DNA of 64,000 bases from Chaetorhynchus papuensis (lineage: Eukaryota; Chordata; Aves; Passeriformes; Rhipiduridae), in contig VWYX01000285.1 in the NCBI GenBank assembly GCA_013396525.1, forward strand, positions 121,497 through 185,496. The letters run 5' to 3'. Below the pieces are notes generated by a model. It saw nothing but the letters and a program-made list of their open reading frames with translations. It made no database searches and was not told the origin of the DNA. A program made the position numbers and the translations under genes. This document shows, one piece after another, positions 1 to 11,500 of the stretch (the stretch's first letter is position 1; each line of letters opens with the position of its first letter).

Positions 1-100
1 GGCAAAGCAATCGGCGCCACAAATTAGAGTCATCCGATTTGCATAGATTAACGAGGGAAGGTCGTAGCCTGGTGACAGGTCAGGGGTGCCCCCAGGGATT
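1..100. promoter_or_regulatory. Candidate conserved noncoding element, cut by the window edge
   Basis: The first bases carry a perfect POU octamer (ATTTGCAT at 37-44) next to GATTAAC, a TTAG-type homeodomain core, and several CpGs (TCGGCG, CCGA, ACGA) in otherwise AT-rich DNA. Retained CpGs plus octamer and homeodomain sites are typical of deeply conserved enhancers. Conservation is inferred from composition only, and the element probably continues to the left of the window. Confidence 0.33.
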
Positions 101-2983
101 TGAAGAAAAACTTTGATTCTTCCTTTTTTTCCTTTCCATGAAGTAATCGTGCTGTTCTATTGTAAAAGGAGCTCTGTTACTTATAAAGGAAAGCTTGTCA
201 TTTAAATTCATCCAAGTTAGGACACCACTGAGCACTGTCAGATGTCAATCACAATACAGCAGGGAAATGTTTTTCAACAGATTTTTACCTTCATTTTTCC
301 ATAACACAGAGCGGTGGCATAAAGGGGGTCTCTGAATGTACTTCTTAAGGTTAGATTTTATTTCTTTTCATCTGCAAAGGACTGTTTTTGAAGGTATGTA
401 GTAAAGGATCGTGGTCATTTCTGTGACAGGGAGGGAGGAGAGTGAGGTGAATGTTGTTTATAATATCTTTTCCATTTGGGAGATGTTAGTGGAAGGTTTT
501 TTTGTGTGTGCTGAAGCCGACATTCTTTCTCACTGGAACTGTTGATTGTGTCTCCTCGGCAGAAGTTGCTTTGAAATATTTTGGCTGGAGACTTGGGATC
601 TGTTCTTTTCACCAAACCTCTTTCACCTCTGTGCCGCTGTCCTACATTTTTGTCCAAGCCTTGTGGAGATTGAATGTTTGCCCTACCTGACATCTGCTCA
701 GGAATGAGATTTTGTACTCTGGCCAGTTCTGGCAGAAGCATCCATTTGATGCCCTTGTCATCAGTTTCATAGACAAGCTGGGGACTGTGTGACTTTTAGC
801 ACTGAGCTCCAGTTCCCTGTCAAGCCTAACTGGTGGTGTATGGGTCTGATGGATTTGGGAGCAGAGGATTTAAGACATGGGAACAGAGTGATTGCTTCTT
901 TTTGCACTCTTCACTTTTGTATATGCTCAGTAAGTTTATTTCGATCTGGCTTTTCTGCATATCTGTAATCACACAAAATCACAACAATACTTAACTGAGG
1001 GAAATTTCTCTTTGGGCTGCCACATGCTCTAAAAATTGTTATCAGGGTTTGCCAAGCCTGCTGTTCCTTAAGATCCTGGTTTGTCTGATGGCCACTGTGT
1101 AGGTCAGGGCTTTTTCTCTTGGAAGTGACATAAGACCACACTGGCATCTGCCCCCAGGAATGAGAGAGGAGGACTGTGTCCATACGGCTCCCAGTCATGT
1201 TAAGCAAAGAACAGATGCTGGACTTGTGAGCAGCTTGGTGGCTGAAGACCAACTCCAGGGGAGCTCCTGGCAGCTCCTGGGGCCGGCGGTGCCAGTGGGC
1301 GTCACTGCTGTCAGTCAATGGCACTTTCTGCAGGGCTCCACCATTCACTGGTGGCACTTGCTGCTCCAAGAGTCCCTAAGAGAAACCCTTTCCTGGTAAG
1401 GAGTAAATAGAGATACACATAAACATAACCTGTTGTTTAAAATATTATCACAAGCATATATGTGTTTTTTAAAAATTAGCTTTTTTTTTTTTTTTAACCC
1501 AGCTGATTCCTTTCAGATCCTGCCCAAGTCCTTTTTTTTTTTTTTTTGGCCTTGAGTAAACCTATGTGTTTATTTAGGTATGGGAGGATTTTAGGCTTGC
1601 AAGGCTTGGAATCAACCATGCATTGATCTAAACATTTACTGAGTAGCAGGCAGTTGGACACAGAATGCCCTGAGAAAATGATGTTTAATCATGTGGAAAA
1701 TTTTGCCATTTGCATCAGCACAATGATACATAGATAAGTGTGCTTTCAGTTCCTCAAACAAGCTCAATGCTGTAACTAAATGCTTTATGAAGTTGAACAT
1801 CATATTGTACACAACTTCACTGTAAAGCCATTGCAAAAAAACCACTGTGAAAATCCCCTCTTATGCAAAAAGGTGCATGCAGTATTTCCTGAGTAAAATG
1901 AGATACAGTAAGAGCTACAACTTTATGGCAATTTTTTTATTTTTTTCTCCATTGGCTTTTTGTTTACAGAAATTAGGTGAAGTACCCAAGCATAAATCTG
2001 CTTGGAAATGAAACAGCACTTGGAATCAATATATGTAAACAGTTAAGTTTAAGCAGGTGAGTGGTCTCCTATGCTCATGAGGTGTGTCTTAATTATTGTC
2101 TGTCCAACATTACAATTCAAGCCCTGTTATCCAGACCAGTGCAATTTGAGCTCTTTTTGCAACTTTTTATGGTGGGCTGATAGCTTTAAATGTATTTTAT
2201 TTCAGGGACCAACTTCTAAAAGAAAAGTTTATGAAAAGATGAAGGATCACATTTGCATGCCATAATGGTAGCTTGGGAAGACTGGGAAGAGATTTGTTTT
2301 TCCAGAGTATCTTTGTAGGGACAAATTCTGCTCCATGGAGAAAACCTGCTTTGACACTGTCAGAGAAAAGTGCTGTCTCTATTAAAATAATAGTGTTGAA
2401 TCAGTGTTAGGAAGAGTAGCATTGAGTCATAAAAACTAATTATCACTGTTCAAAACATTCTCAAATACACTTAAGTGGAGGTTTGTTGCATAAACACACA
2501 ATTAAAGAAGGAATTTGTGATGGATGCAGGGATCCGCAGCGCACAGACTCCCTGTTTACTGGTGCAGTTAACAGATGGGTAGGCCAACTGATTCACAGAT
2601 GTGCAGCTTATAAATATAAACTAACGTCTTACTACTGATGTATATCTGCAAGTGGCAACAAATTACTTTCTCTTTAGCTCTTGGCTGTATAGCGGGGTAG
2701 ATTTTAATAATAAAGTAACTGTCATTAGAGGCGGTGACGAATGATCAACAGAAATACGCTGCACTTGTTCAGACTTGGGGTTCACTGCTGCAAAGTGCTG
2801 GCAGGGTTAGTTTTCAACATTTTTTGGGTTTTTGTTTGTTTGATTTTTTTTTTTTCCAGGAAATGGACAAATCTGAAGCACATCTCAGATATTTTAACTC
2901 GTGCATTCTGAGCAGTCCTAATAAGGACTACATCAATTTTTGTCCTCGGGTTCCTTTGAGGGGTTGAGGGCAGGGGAACAGGA
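101..2983. other. Noncoding DNA, no gene recognised
   Basis: Stop codons are frequent in all frames. The longest frame is minus 911-1369 (152 codons), overlapped by a plus frame at 1160-1399; neither translation shows a domain, signal peptide or repeated motif, and both look like chance. T-runs lie at 1481-1495 and 1532-1547. No interspersed repeat was recognised. Confidence 0.7.
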
Positions 2984-3029
2984 AGGGAAAGTGGAATCTT
3001 TTCATGAGGGAAAGTGGAATCTTTTCATG
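2984..3029. repeat. Perfect 23-bp tandem duplication (two copies)
   Basis: Bases 2984-3006 and 3007-3029 are identical and adjacent (unit begins AGGGAAAGTGG and ends TTTTCATG). Two perfect copies of a non-simple unit indicate a recent local duplication by replication slippage, or an assembly artefact. No function is implied. Confidence 0.95.
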
Positions 3030-3639
3030 TTCCAAAATATAATTTTTCTTTTAGTTAATAATCCCCGATACATCTCCAAACCAATGCACTGATGAAAATA
3101 CAGAGTTAAGGAAAGGGAGGAGTTGCATTCCATTGTTATATTTGCTCTTTAAATAATTTAGTTGCAAAAAAATCTGAAGGCTGTTTTAGCAGTAATTAAT
3201 TATTTATTAATGACATGCTAATTGCACGGTACCTTTGAATATTTAACAAAATGCAAAAACAAGCACTGTAGTTATGTTTTTAATGTAGGAAGAGAATTTT
3301 TTACTCTATTACCTCTTTTGTGGAAAAAAATAGACCTCTTTTTCGATGGAGTAGGGAAAGTCATAGTAGTGGCCTACTTTCTATTCACTATCTTCAGTCA
3401 CTCTTTGTACAGTGGAATATAATGTCCTTATCTAGACTTAACAATTGACAGGGTGGCAATCCCTTGACTTTTGTCCAAATGATTTCTCAACAAAAATGGG
3501 TTAATTATCGCTCTCCGTAGCTTTTTGAATAACAAAAGGCCACGGTTCCTTTTCTTCTTTTCTTTCCTATTTACTGTATGGAAGCCTTTGAAATGCGATA
3601 GTTTAATCGGTGACACCTTCTAACCGGGGGATTTCTGAG
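3030..3639. other. AT-rich noncoding DNA
   Basis: Only short frames are present. TTAATTA-type strings near 3190-3210 are seen, but nothing beyond base composition separates the stretch from background. Confidence 0.6.
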
Positions 3640-4340
3640 TGCTGGAGCTCTCTGCGATGAGCTCATATTGCTGTGTGTGAACATTACCATGATTAGGAGA
3701 TATGACCTTTATTATGCCAAAGCCACCCTGGACTTTAAGGATGAAAATAAAACCTCTCCAAACCACTCCATGCACTGAAGTAGGTTTGGATTGTTTCACC
3801 TCATAAAAGCCAAGCAGTGTGCTAACAATGCCCTTTTAATACACAGACTCACTGAGCTACACTCTCTTGACCAGCTTGTTAAAAATATTAATTGTTAGCT
3901 ACAGCTTGCAACAGTTCTCTGCCGAGTGTGTTTAAGTGAGCCAGATTAAGACTTTTCAAGTCTCTCTCTCAGTTTGAGAACTAGCTGAGAGATTTTTGTG
4001 ATTATGCAATAGACTTTAATAACCTGGCTGGTTATTTCCCTTCGAGTGTTTTGTTTTGTTGTGGGTTCCAGGGTGTAAAATGTAAGGCAAATAATCAACA
4101 GAATTTAGAGTCACTGTCCTTGATATTGCTCTGCTCTGTAATTCCTCAGCGGGAAGATAAGTGACACAGCCACTACTCTAATTTGCATCCTATAGCCTAG
4201 ATTTTGTTCTCCTTTCTAATTAGTTGGTAACTCCCATTAACGTTAATAGTACTTACAAATATGCATCAGTGAGAGAATAGATCCCAGTAAATCTGAGCAT
4301 TATTAGGGCAATACAAAATTAGCATGTAGTATACTTCAAG
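3640..4340. promoter_or_regulatory. Candidate conserved enhancer cluster
   Basis: This block is dense in ordered motifs. It has a C/EBP-like TTATGCAAT near 4002, a perfect inverted repeat AATAACC-TGGCT-GGTTATT (4018-4036), a perfect POU octamer ATTTGCAT (4181-4188), a homeodomain TAATTAG (4217-4223), a perfect 12-bp palindrome ATTAACGTTAAT (4236-4247) that places two TAAT cores head to head, and an ATGCAT near 4261. Simple repeats and transposon similarity are absent. Together this suggests a developmental enhancer; cross-species conservation was not measured. Confidence 0.45.
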
Positions 4341-5502
4341 CTCATGCTGAATTTTATAGCTTGGCTGGCTATAAAGGAGTAGAAATGTATTCAGTGACAA
4401 GATGAGGGAAAAGCAGGAGTACTTAACTAAAAGAAATAGGAATGTTCATGCATCCCACATGTGATTGTCTTCCCAAGTACTCCTTCAATTAAGTAATATA
4501 ATTGTTTCAGAACTGGCTCAGGTCTCTCTCCCTCTTTGTTCTGCTGCTTAGAGCAGAATTCTTCTGGCATTCTTCTGTAGCAAAACTTGTAACTGCAAAC
4601 AGGCTGGCCTTAGACTGTATAAATCTGACTCTGAACTTGCTTTTTGTACTCCTGTTATGGAGAAGAAGAGGCCAGGCAGACTTTTCTCAGATGTTCTTTT
4701 TGCATTTGTGAGATTGAATCCAATGGCAGAGAAGTAATATAATTACTTGGATATTATTCATTCAGTCTTCTGGGTGAAGCGTTTGCCCTGTGCATGCCTG
4801 AAAGCATATGGATTAAAAAGTTAGGAGATACACGGCAAAGAGATGGGGAGGAAAGTTTGGTTGTGTTTGGGAACTTGGACAGGTACCATGGGTACCACCT
4901 GCAGCGTCTGCTCTCCAGCTGGGGGTGATGTGATTCTGTGAAACATTAACCTGAGAGCCAAACCATGCAAGATGTCCTTGCACAGCTCCTGCTGCCTGGT
5001 GTGAAGGACTGGCCCCTTATTTCAGTGCACAATAGAGGCATCAGACCCCAAAACACCTCTCATAACATAGAAATAAGACACAGAGTTTTAATTTGAAAAT
5101 AACTGAAAATTTACCTCTCTGTGAAGCTCTTCCTGCAAAAGTGTCAGAGGAAGGGCCATTATCTTGTTTGGGATCTGCTTGCTGCAAGACATGAACCATT
5201 CATGGAGTAACAAAGTACAATCAGGTCTCTGTGTTCTCCACCTGGGATGGAGTATAGACCTGCTCAAAGGGACAGATGCGTTTTGGGGAGTAGTTTCCTG
5301 TTCTTTATTTTTTAATTAGAGATACCTAATTTTGGCTGCAGAAAACCAGCTCCTATGTCACATTTCTTCACCCTGTGGTTAATGGTCAAAATGTTAGCAT
5401 AATGCATATAAAACATGTTGGAAATTTATGCAGATGAATTGGGGTCATGGTAGAGAGAGCATGGATGCATTATCCCAGACAAAGTATTCCCAGTCTGCCC
5501 TA
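4341..5502. other. Noncoding DNA, no gene recognised
   Basis: Only short frames with no recognisable product are present, along with a near-palindrome around 4882-4896 (GGTACCATGGGTACC) that is too short to interpret. No repeat family was recognised. Confidence 0.6.
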
Positions 5503-5640
5503 TTGTTATTATTTATTATTTGACAGCACCAAAGATGCAATTTTATGCTGTTTGGGCACTTCACAATGCAGATAAAAGATATGATCCCTGCTTGAGATGG
5601 AGGAGAACAAATTAATTTCAGACATGAGGAAGTGAGGAGA
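5503..5640. repeat. Degraded amniote LINE/SINE 3'-end relic
   Basis: A TTATTATTTATTATTT tail is followed by degraded blocks (AGCACCAAAG, TGCTGTTTGGGCACTT, ACAATGCAGATAAAAGAT, ATGATCCCTGC). They follow the layout of a very widespread reptile and bird repeat whose other strand starts with a 'gactgtaagctc' block and ends in TAATAATAA. The exact family name is uncertain (L2-like or CR1-like). The copy is old and strongly diverged. A related short block in the other orientation lies at 15686-15732. Confidence 0.5.
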
Positions 5641-6239
5641 AGGGTGCATGAGGGGCAGAGGAATAAGTGTTAGAGGTAGTCTGAAGCCTGTGCATGGCAT
5701 GAAGGAAGAGTGGGGTTTTTAACATGGAATATTGGGATAGTGTGGAGGGCAGCAGTGTCCTTTAGGGCCAGTGAAGGACAGTTCACATTGCTGATATGCT
5801 GTGGCAGAAGGAGCAGAGGGGTGGACTAATGGCACGTACTGGTCAGTGCCACTGGTGTGATGCATCACAAAGAGTCCCACAGCCAAACCCAGGCTTGTGG
5901 GGAGTGCAATTCCCTCAGTCCCTGTGCTCCCCCTGATGCTGTGTCAGGCCTCGTGCTCAAGGAGTGTCACTGTCACAGAGTTATTTTGGACACAGATGGG
6001 GGTGGTGCCCCTCTGTGCCAGGAATGAGCCCTGCACGGGGGTGAATCGCCCTTGTGTTGCTGTGTCAGCCCCGCTCTGCCGCTCCCACCCACTTCTGGTT
6101 TCTGAATGAATTACTCCCGTGTGTAATTTACAATGATATGCTGCTATGGAGCTACTCTGGTCACCCAAAAGCACATTTCCCCCACCTGCTCAAAGGTTTA
6201 AGGCCAAGGAGTGCTTTGGTTGCAGAGGGGCAAAGGAAA
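5641..6239. other. Noncoding DNA with a mild GC-rich patch
   Basis: Bases 5880-6090 are richer in G+C than the surroundings, which keeps several overlapping frames open on both strands (plus 5897-6109 and 6054-6401, minus 5944-6174). Their coexistence in all directions argues that they are composition effects rather than coding sequence. Confidence 0.6.
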
Positions 6240-6410
6240 AGGCAACTTGGTCAACTTTACCTTGTAAGGACAATTGTTGCAAATGTGACTTTTAATACCA
6301 AATGGCAATTAAATGCCAGGTTTGGCTTCCTGACTGCAATTAGTGTTTGGATTATAAATTCATATTTGAGGGACTCTTTGGCATTAAATATACTAAATTA
6401 AGTGAGGGGA
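6240..6410. promoter_or_regulatory. Weak candidate conserved noncoding element
   Basis: An inverted repeat TGGCA-ATTAAA-TGCCA (6303-6318) lies inside larger flanking CCAAA/TTTGG arms, followed by CAATTAG, GGATTATAAATTC and TTTGGCATTAAAT. The NFI-like half-sites are spaced more widely than a standard NFI dimer. This is only suggestive of a regulatory block. Confidence 0.25.
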
Positions 6411-9400
6411 AGGAGTAGAAAATGAGGGGGAAAAAGGTCCTGTTGAAACATAGTCAGACATGACATTTCCTTATGTCGATAACCATCAAGGGCTTTGCTT
6501 CTCCATCCATAAAGACAAGAATGCCACCTGTCAATCAAAGGGAGAGTCACAACAAAGGATCAAGAAAGAATGAAACAAAAAAAGTCTTCTTCCTTTGGAA
6601 AAGCATTGCCTGCTTTTTTTTTTTTTTTTTTGCTTCTGATAATATTTATAGTGTGAACACAAGGTATATATAGGTGGTAGTTTATATTACAATGCTTCAT
6701 TTCCTTTTGAAACTGTGTTCACCCAGAAGGAGAAATTATACAAATAAGGCATTTCAAGCTATTAAAGCATGACCTGTAATTGTAAGAACTATTTTAAAAT
6801 GTTAGGTTCTTACTTTTGGTGCCCTCTGTCAGAGAGAGCACCTTTTGTCTGTCTTGACTGTCCAGTTTAAAATAAAATCTACTTTTTGTTAAACCACAAA
6901 GACAGTGTTTGGTTGCAGTGCTACCTATCCCTATTTATAAAAGACAATTTCTATTCCTTATAGTTCAGAAAAAAAAAAAGGCAATTGTTATTTAATATTA
7001 GAAGAGTCTTCTGCAAGCTTTGCCTGCTTTGTAAAACCACCTTATTATGGACTGTTTGCACAGTGCATTTGGAGTCTGAGGTGTGGGGATTAGTAACACA
7101 GCTGCATTAAGTAGATAATCAATAGAACCTATTAATATATTTTTTCTTTGTCTTACATATAGTAAAGTTAATATGAGTGGAAATTGTGGAGCATGGTTAT
7201 AAGTGCAATACAGATTCTGAAGTTAGAAAAAATTAATAAGAATAAAACATGCATACTGAATGCATCATAACATGTGCTTCATATTTGAAAACTTTTCCCA
7301 TGTAGAGTATTTTGAATTTTTCATGTTACCATCCTTTAATAATCAGTTTAAATCCTATATTCCTGGTCTACGGACTGGCTTTTCCAACATGGTAACCAAA
7401 CACAAGAGAGGGATGAACAGCATCTTGTCTGCTAAGCTTCAGCTTTACATGTCAGCCCAGTGCTGATAATGGCAAAATAATGTCCAACAATGTAACTTTT
7501 ACAGTTCAGTAAAAATCTCCTGGTAGTTTGTGAATGCATGCAAATGGCATCCTGTCTTTTGTAAGCTGAGAACACATGGCAGGAAGCTGAGAGAAAATAA
7601 ATCGTGAAAGTGAAGAACAGGAAATCAAGACATGAAGCGATTAAATGGGAGCCAGCCATGCACTTGTGTGGCCTGGGACTGGATTGTGATACTGTCTGGA
7701 TGGGTTGGTCTGGGCAGCCAAAAAGACTCACTGGCCATGCCTGGTACCAGCTGTGTATTTTTGAGCCCATCTCTGATACTGTAGGCTTCTGGGAGTAGGG
7801 CCATAAGAGTTTCTACAGGAACTGGGGAATTGTTGGTTCCAGAGGTCCTTGGGTAGCTGAACCCAGCTGTAAGGGTTCAGTAGTGCTGACTGAAAACCAA
7901 GAATTCCAGTCTGCAAAAAATGTGATGCTTTCCCATTTAATTTTCCAGTCTTTGCAGTATCTAAGATCATTGAGTCCAGCTTTTAAGTATTTTGCACCAG
8001 AGTCCTCAATCCAGTAGGTCTCTTAGACAGATTCTTCTTTTTTGCTTTAAAGTTCTACTTTCTGTGCACAAAATTTTTGTAGAAATATTTATAAGAAGGG
8101 ACACCACAGAGAAACTTTCATTTGTCAGTGTAAAATGTGCTGCTGAAAACCTATCACCGATCACTTGCGACTCTGTCCCTGACCTGCATTTTGAGTATCT
8201 GGAGCGTGTTGAATGAGTGCTGGCAGTCACCTGACTTCAGCAGGGCTGTGGCTTGACTGTGAGGCAATTTTGTGCCCTGCCTGGGTCTCTGTGTCCGTAG
8301 CATAGATATTTTCTATGTGTATGTCAGAATAAAACCTCAACACTCATTGATTTCCTTTGGGCAAGGGGAGGAGTGGCAGCAGAATGCTTCTACAGGTCTT
8401 TAATCTTGAGGACAAGGAGCGTCGGCTACATCTTCCCACAGCTGGGATGTGGGCAGTGTCCATCCTGAGAGGAAGGCTGCAGGATGTGTCAGCTCTGCAG
8501 TGCTGCACAACCCCTGAACTGCAGTCAGAGATGATAAGGGTGAACATATTGCAGCCCGTCTCTGAGAGCTTGTCTGTGCAGCTCCACCATTGCCTAAGAG
8601 TTCATGTATTGATTCCACCAATCTCATGAAACTGCTGCTTTATGGTTGCATTTTATTTTTTTAATTGTAAAAGAAGCCTAAAAATTCAGTTATTATCACC
8701 AGAAAATAAATGCATGCCTATGAGTTCGTGGCTTATCTGGTACTTTACTTTATCTATTTTTCCCTTGAACTTCACCAAGAATTTTTGTCACTTTTCTATT
8801 ATCTCCCTCTAATTTGCCAATATTTCTTGTCTAATCTTGCTGTCTGGAAAACACAGCGCTGTAGGTGCATCCCCACCAATGCCATTTGAACATCACAAGC
8901 CACCTTTGTACATCTGGCTCCAACTCACTGATCATTTTGCAGCCATGTCACACGTTTAATTTGCTGTCCATCGGCCATACAGTGATCTTATGGCATCTCA
9001 GAAGTTCTCTGGAAGTCATCACATTGACAGTCATTCCGGGTAGGGACGTCTGGGTGCACACATGCATCAACTGCCCTTCAGAAATGTCATTATACCTCAC
9101 ATCTGGGATGTATTTACTGGATGCTATCAAGTGCTGCCACAGAAAGCCTCTAGTTACTCCTGTCCTGATCTGTGATTCTCTCTGTGGTATTTGCTTTTCC
9201 CCATCCACCTCAGTGTTGTCATTTGGAATTGCTGCTAATGCAAATCAGGTACTTTTCAGGAGGGTATGGGGATGGATTGGCATGGAATGAACGCTGAGAG
9301 TTCGTATTGAGCCTCTTCCCATAGTTGTCAACATCTCTTGTGTTACAGCACATGATGTAAGGTTGCATTTGAGAGTGCTACTGGTCAAATATAAGCTAAG

Positions 9401-10182
9401 GAAAGAACATTACCAGAATTGGTGGTCTTTGTTTGATTTTTGCCACAGAGGTGGATCCACTCACATGAACACAGTGATATGCTGGAAGTCAGCTAAAAAT
9501 GACTAAACGTTTGCCTTTGAAAATGTGGTTTGGACACCCCAGTGACACTGCTTCTAGTGGTGCTTTCCTTCCTTAGTGACTAAACAGAGCGTCATTTTTC
9601 TCAGAGAATCTGAATTTGCCTGTAATCACATGGGGAAAAAAAACCCCATAGGGCATTTTCTTGGTCCACATCTCGTGTTTGCATTCAGGCTGAAATCCTG
9701 CCTCGTCAGTGACCCACGGTTACTCTGTGTGTGGGCGAGGAGCTAACCATGGTGAAGGCACCTCTGTGCTGCACAGCAATGCTTTCTTCCTTTCTCAGTA
9801 GAGCAGAGGCAGGGCTGGAGGGAGCTCAGCCCTTCAGAGGCAGTGAAACTCTCTTGAGTGTTTGTGGATGTCAACTGTACCTTTGTCTCCACCAGGTTTT
9901 GTGCCATGTGAGAGGGATTCCTTCTCAGGACTTTATCTGAGAGGTAAATGACTTTAATACAATAAACAAATGTACATCACAGAGTTTTTAAAACACTTTA
10001 GTGACTTGGAGAAGTCCTTGAAACGTGTCTATGAAGAACATTGTTCTCATTGCTTCTGTCAGCAGCATCCTGAAGTGGAGCAGCTGAGCACCTGTTACGA
10101 GGAAGGGCATTGTTTGGACTGAGCACTACAGAGATTCTTTCTCAAAGTCCTGGTTTGCCAGAACAACTTCTTTTACAAAGTT
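6411..10182. other. Noncoding DNA, no gene recognised
   Basis: T-run at 6614-6631 (T18). The longest frame is plus 8865-9290 (141 codons), opposed by minus 8948-9208; neither has recognisable domains. A tiny hairpin at 9630-9649 has 6-bp arms around A8. Nothing else stands out. Confidence 0.65.
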
Positions 10183-10254
10183 CCTTTGGGCCTCAGTTTC
10201 TTATGAGCAAAAAGGGAAGAGTAGCTCTTCCTTACTCCTTACAGTCTATTAAAA
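10183..10254 (+). repeat. MIR/L2-like core relic
   Basis: The string TGGGCCTCAGTTTCTTATGAG, then a purine-rich AAAAAGGGAAGAGTAG and CTTACTCCTTAC, follows the familiar core of MIR-type and related amniote SINE/L2 repeats (CCTCAGTTTC, then a TAAAATGGGGATAATAG-like block, then a CTTACCTCA-like block). The match is short and diverged, so the family assignment is tentative. Confidence 0.45.
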
Positions 10255-11433
10255 TCATCAGGGCTTGTGAAAATTTTTAACGCCGCAGGAAGAGAAGGTG
10301 AGGACATCCTTCAGCTTCCCAGAAAAATATGTCAGAACTCAGATATAAAGATACTTGTTCCCCTGAGGATACCTTCAGTCTGTAGAGGACAGATAAAGAT
10401 GGGATGTCCTCTCCCACTTGGAAGACTGACACCAGAATCAGCTGCTTAAGAAGAGTGTAGGACAGCACAGCTGCAAGCTTCAATCACTGGTAGGAGACAT
10501 CATTTTGTGAAGCTGGTAGAAACCTTCTGGAGATGCAAACTGTCAGCTCCTACACACAGCTCCTCCCCAGCCCTTTGTACTAGTTGGAATGAAGTTTTAT
10601 GTCAATTTTTATATTTCTAGAGAAGCTAGGCTTTTGGATGAGAAGGTGCCTGTGATTTCAGACAAAATATAGATCCTCAAGTGGCTAATCTGCAGAAAGA
10701 AACTAATGCCTGCTTTAAAAAGCTACAATTTAGGCAACCCAACCTATTGACCTTCTAACTTTGGACTGCCAAGACTGCTTGCTCAGTACATCTGTTTTTC
10801 TATGGTTTTGCCTGTAATTATGTTGTCCTCTGCAGTTACGATAGTGGTTTATCCTGCTTTGGAAATGTTATGTTTTGAGGTTAACTTTCCCAGGGGGTAT
10901 GTTTCTTTCTTTCTTTTTTCCCTTTCTTCTTTTTGTCAAAGCAAACAAAACACAAAATCCCACTTGGGATACAGGAGTCAGGAAGAAACCTATTAGAAAG
11001 AGTTAAAGCACCTTGTGCTGCGGGGATGCGTCTGTCAATGGGAAGTACTGTATAATGGGGTTACTTGAAAATGGCAAATAGTCCTGCATCTTATTGAATG
11101 AAAAAGGACAAATGTCACAGAGCTTGATGGAAAAATAAAGATAAGGTTAGGGGTCATGTGACCCAGACGTGTCCCCTGCTGTCCACATGAAGGGCGGCTC
11201 TCCCTGCATCTTGTTGTGATTCCTGCTTTTTGCTCAGTGTGGACAAAATGATGATTTATGGCTCCTGCCGAGGGGATGGGTGGGTGAGTTTGCAGGCAAT
11301 TTCTAATTCCCTGCTCCTGACTGTAAAGCGAAAATTCTTTTCATGTCTTATCCAGCCATCACAGCTTGTTTGTGGTGCCACTGTAACTATTATTTGTAAA
11401 AAAATCACTTCGGGATCAGTTTATTTCTCATTA
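10255..11433. other. Noncoding DNA, no gene recognised
   Basis: Short, overlapping frames on both strands with no recognisable product; a pyrimidine-rich stretch lies near 10900-10935. No repeat or clear regulatory grouping was seen. Confidence 0.6.
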
Positions 11434-11500
11434 AAGGTCCAGCTCTGCCCCATTTAAATTGATAGGAGTTTTGCCATTGACTTCAAGGAGAAAGGATGAG
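11434..11500. repeat. Ancient amniote repeat relic ('gccattgacttcaa' type)
   Basis: The block AAAGGTCCAGCTCTGCCCC, then TAGGAGTTTTGCCATTGACTTCAAGGAG, resembles a short palindrome-prone repeat found in many bird and reptile genomes, in which GCCATTGACTTCAATGGGAG recurs. Only one arm is clear here. I do not know its accepted family name. Confidence 0.4.

Noticed and set aside
911..1369. 152-codon minus-strand open frame
   Set aside because: Unrecognisable translation, overlapped on the other strand by a similar-length frame, and no splice or promoter signal nearby.
9630..9649. ATGGGG-A8-CCCCAT hairpin
   Set aside because: A 6-bp stem closing a homopolymer loop is expected by chance in 64 kb, and there is no T-run suggesting a terminator (not relevant in this genome anyway).
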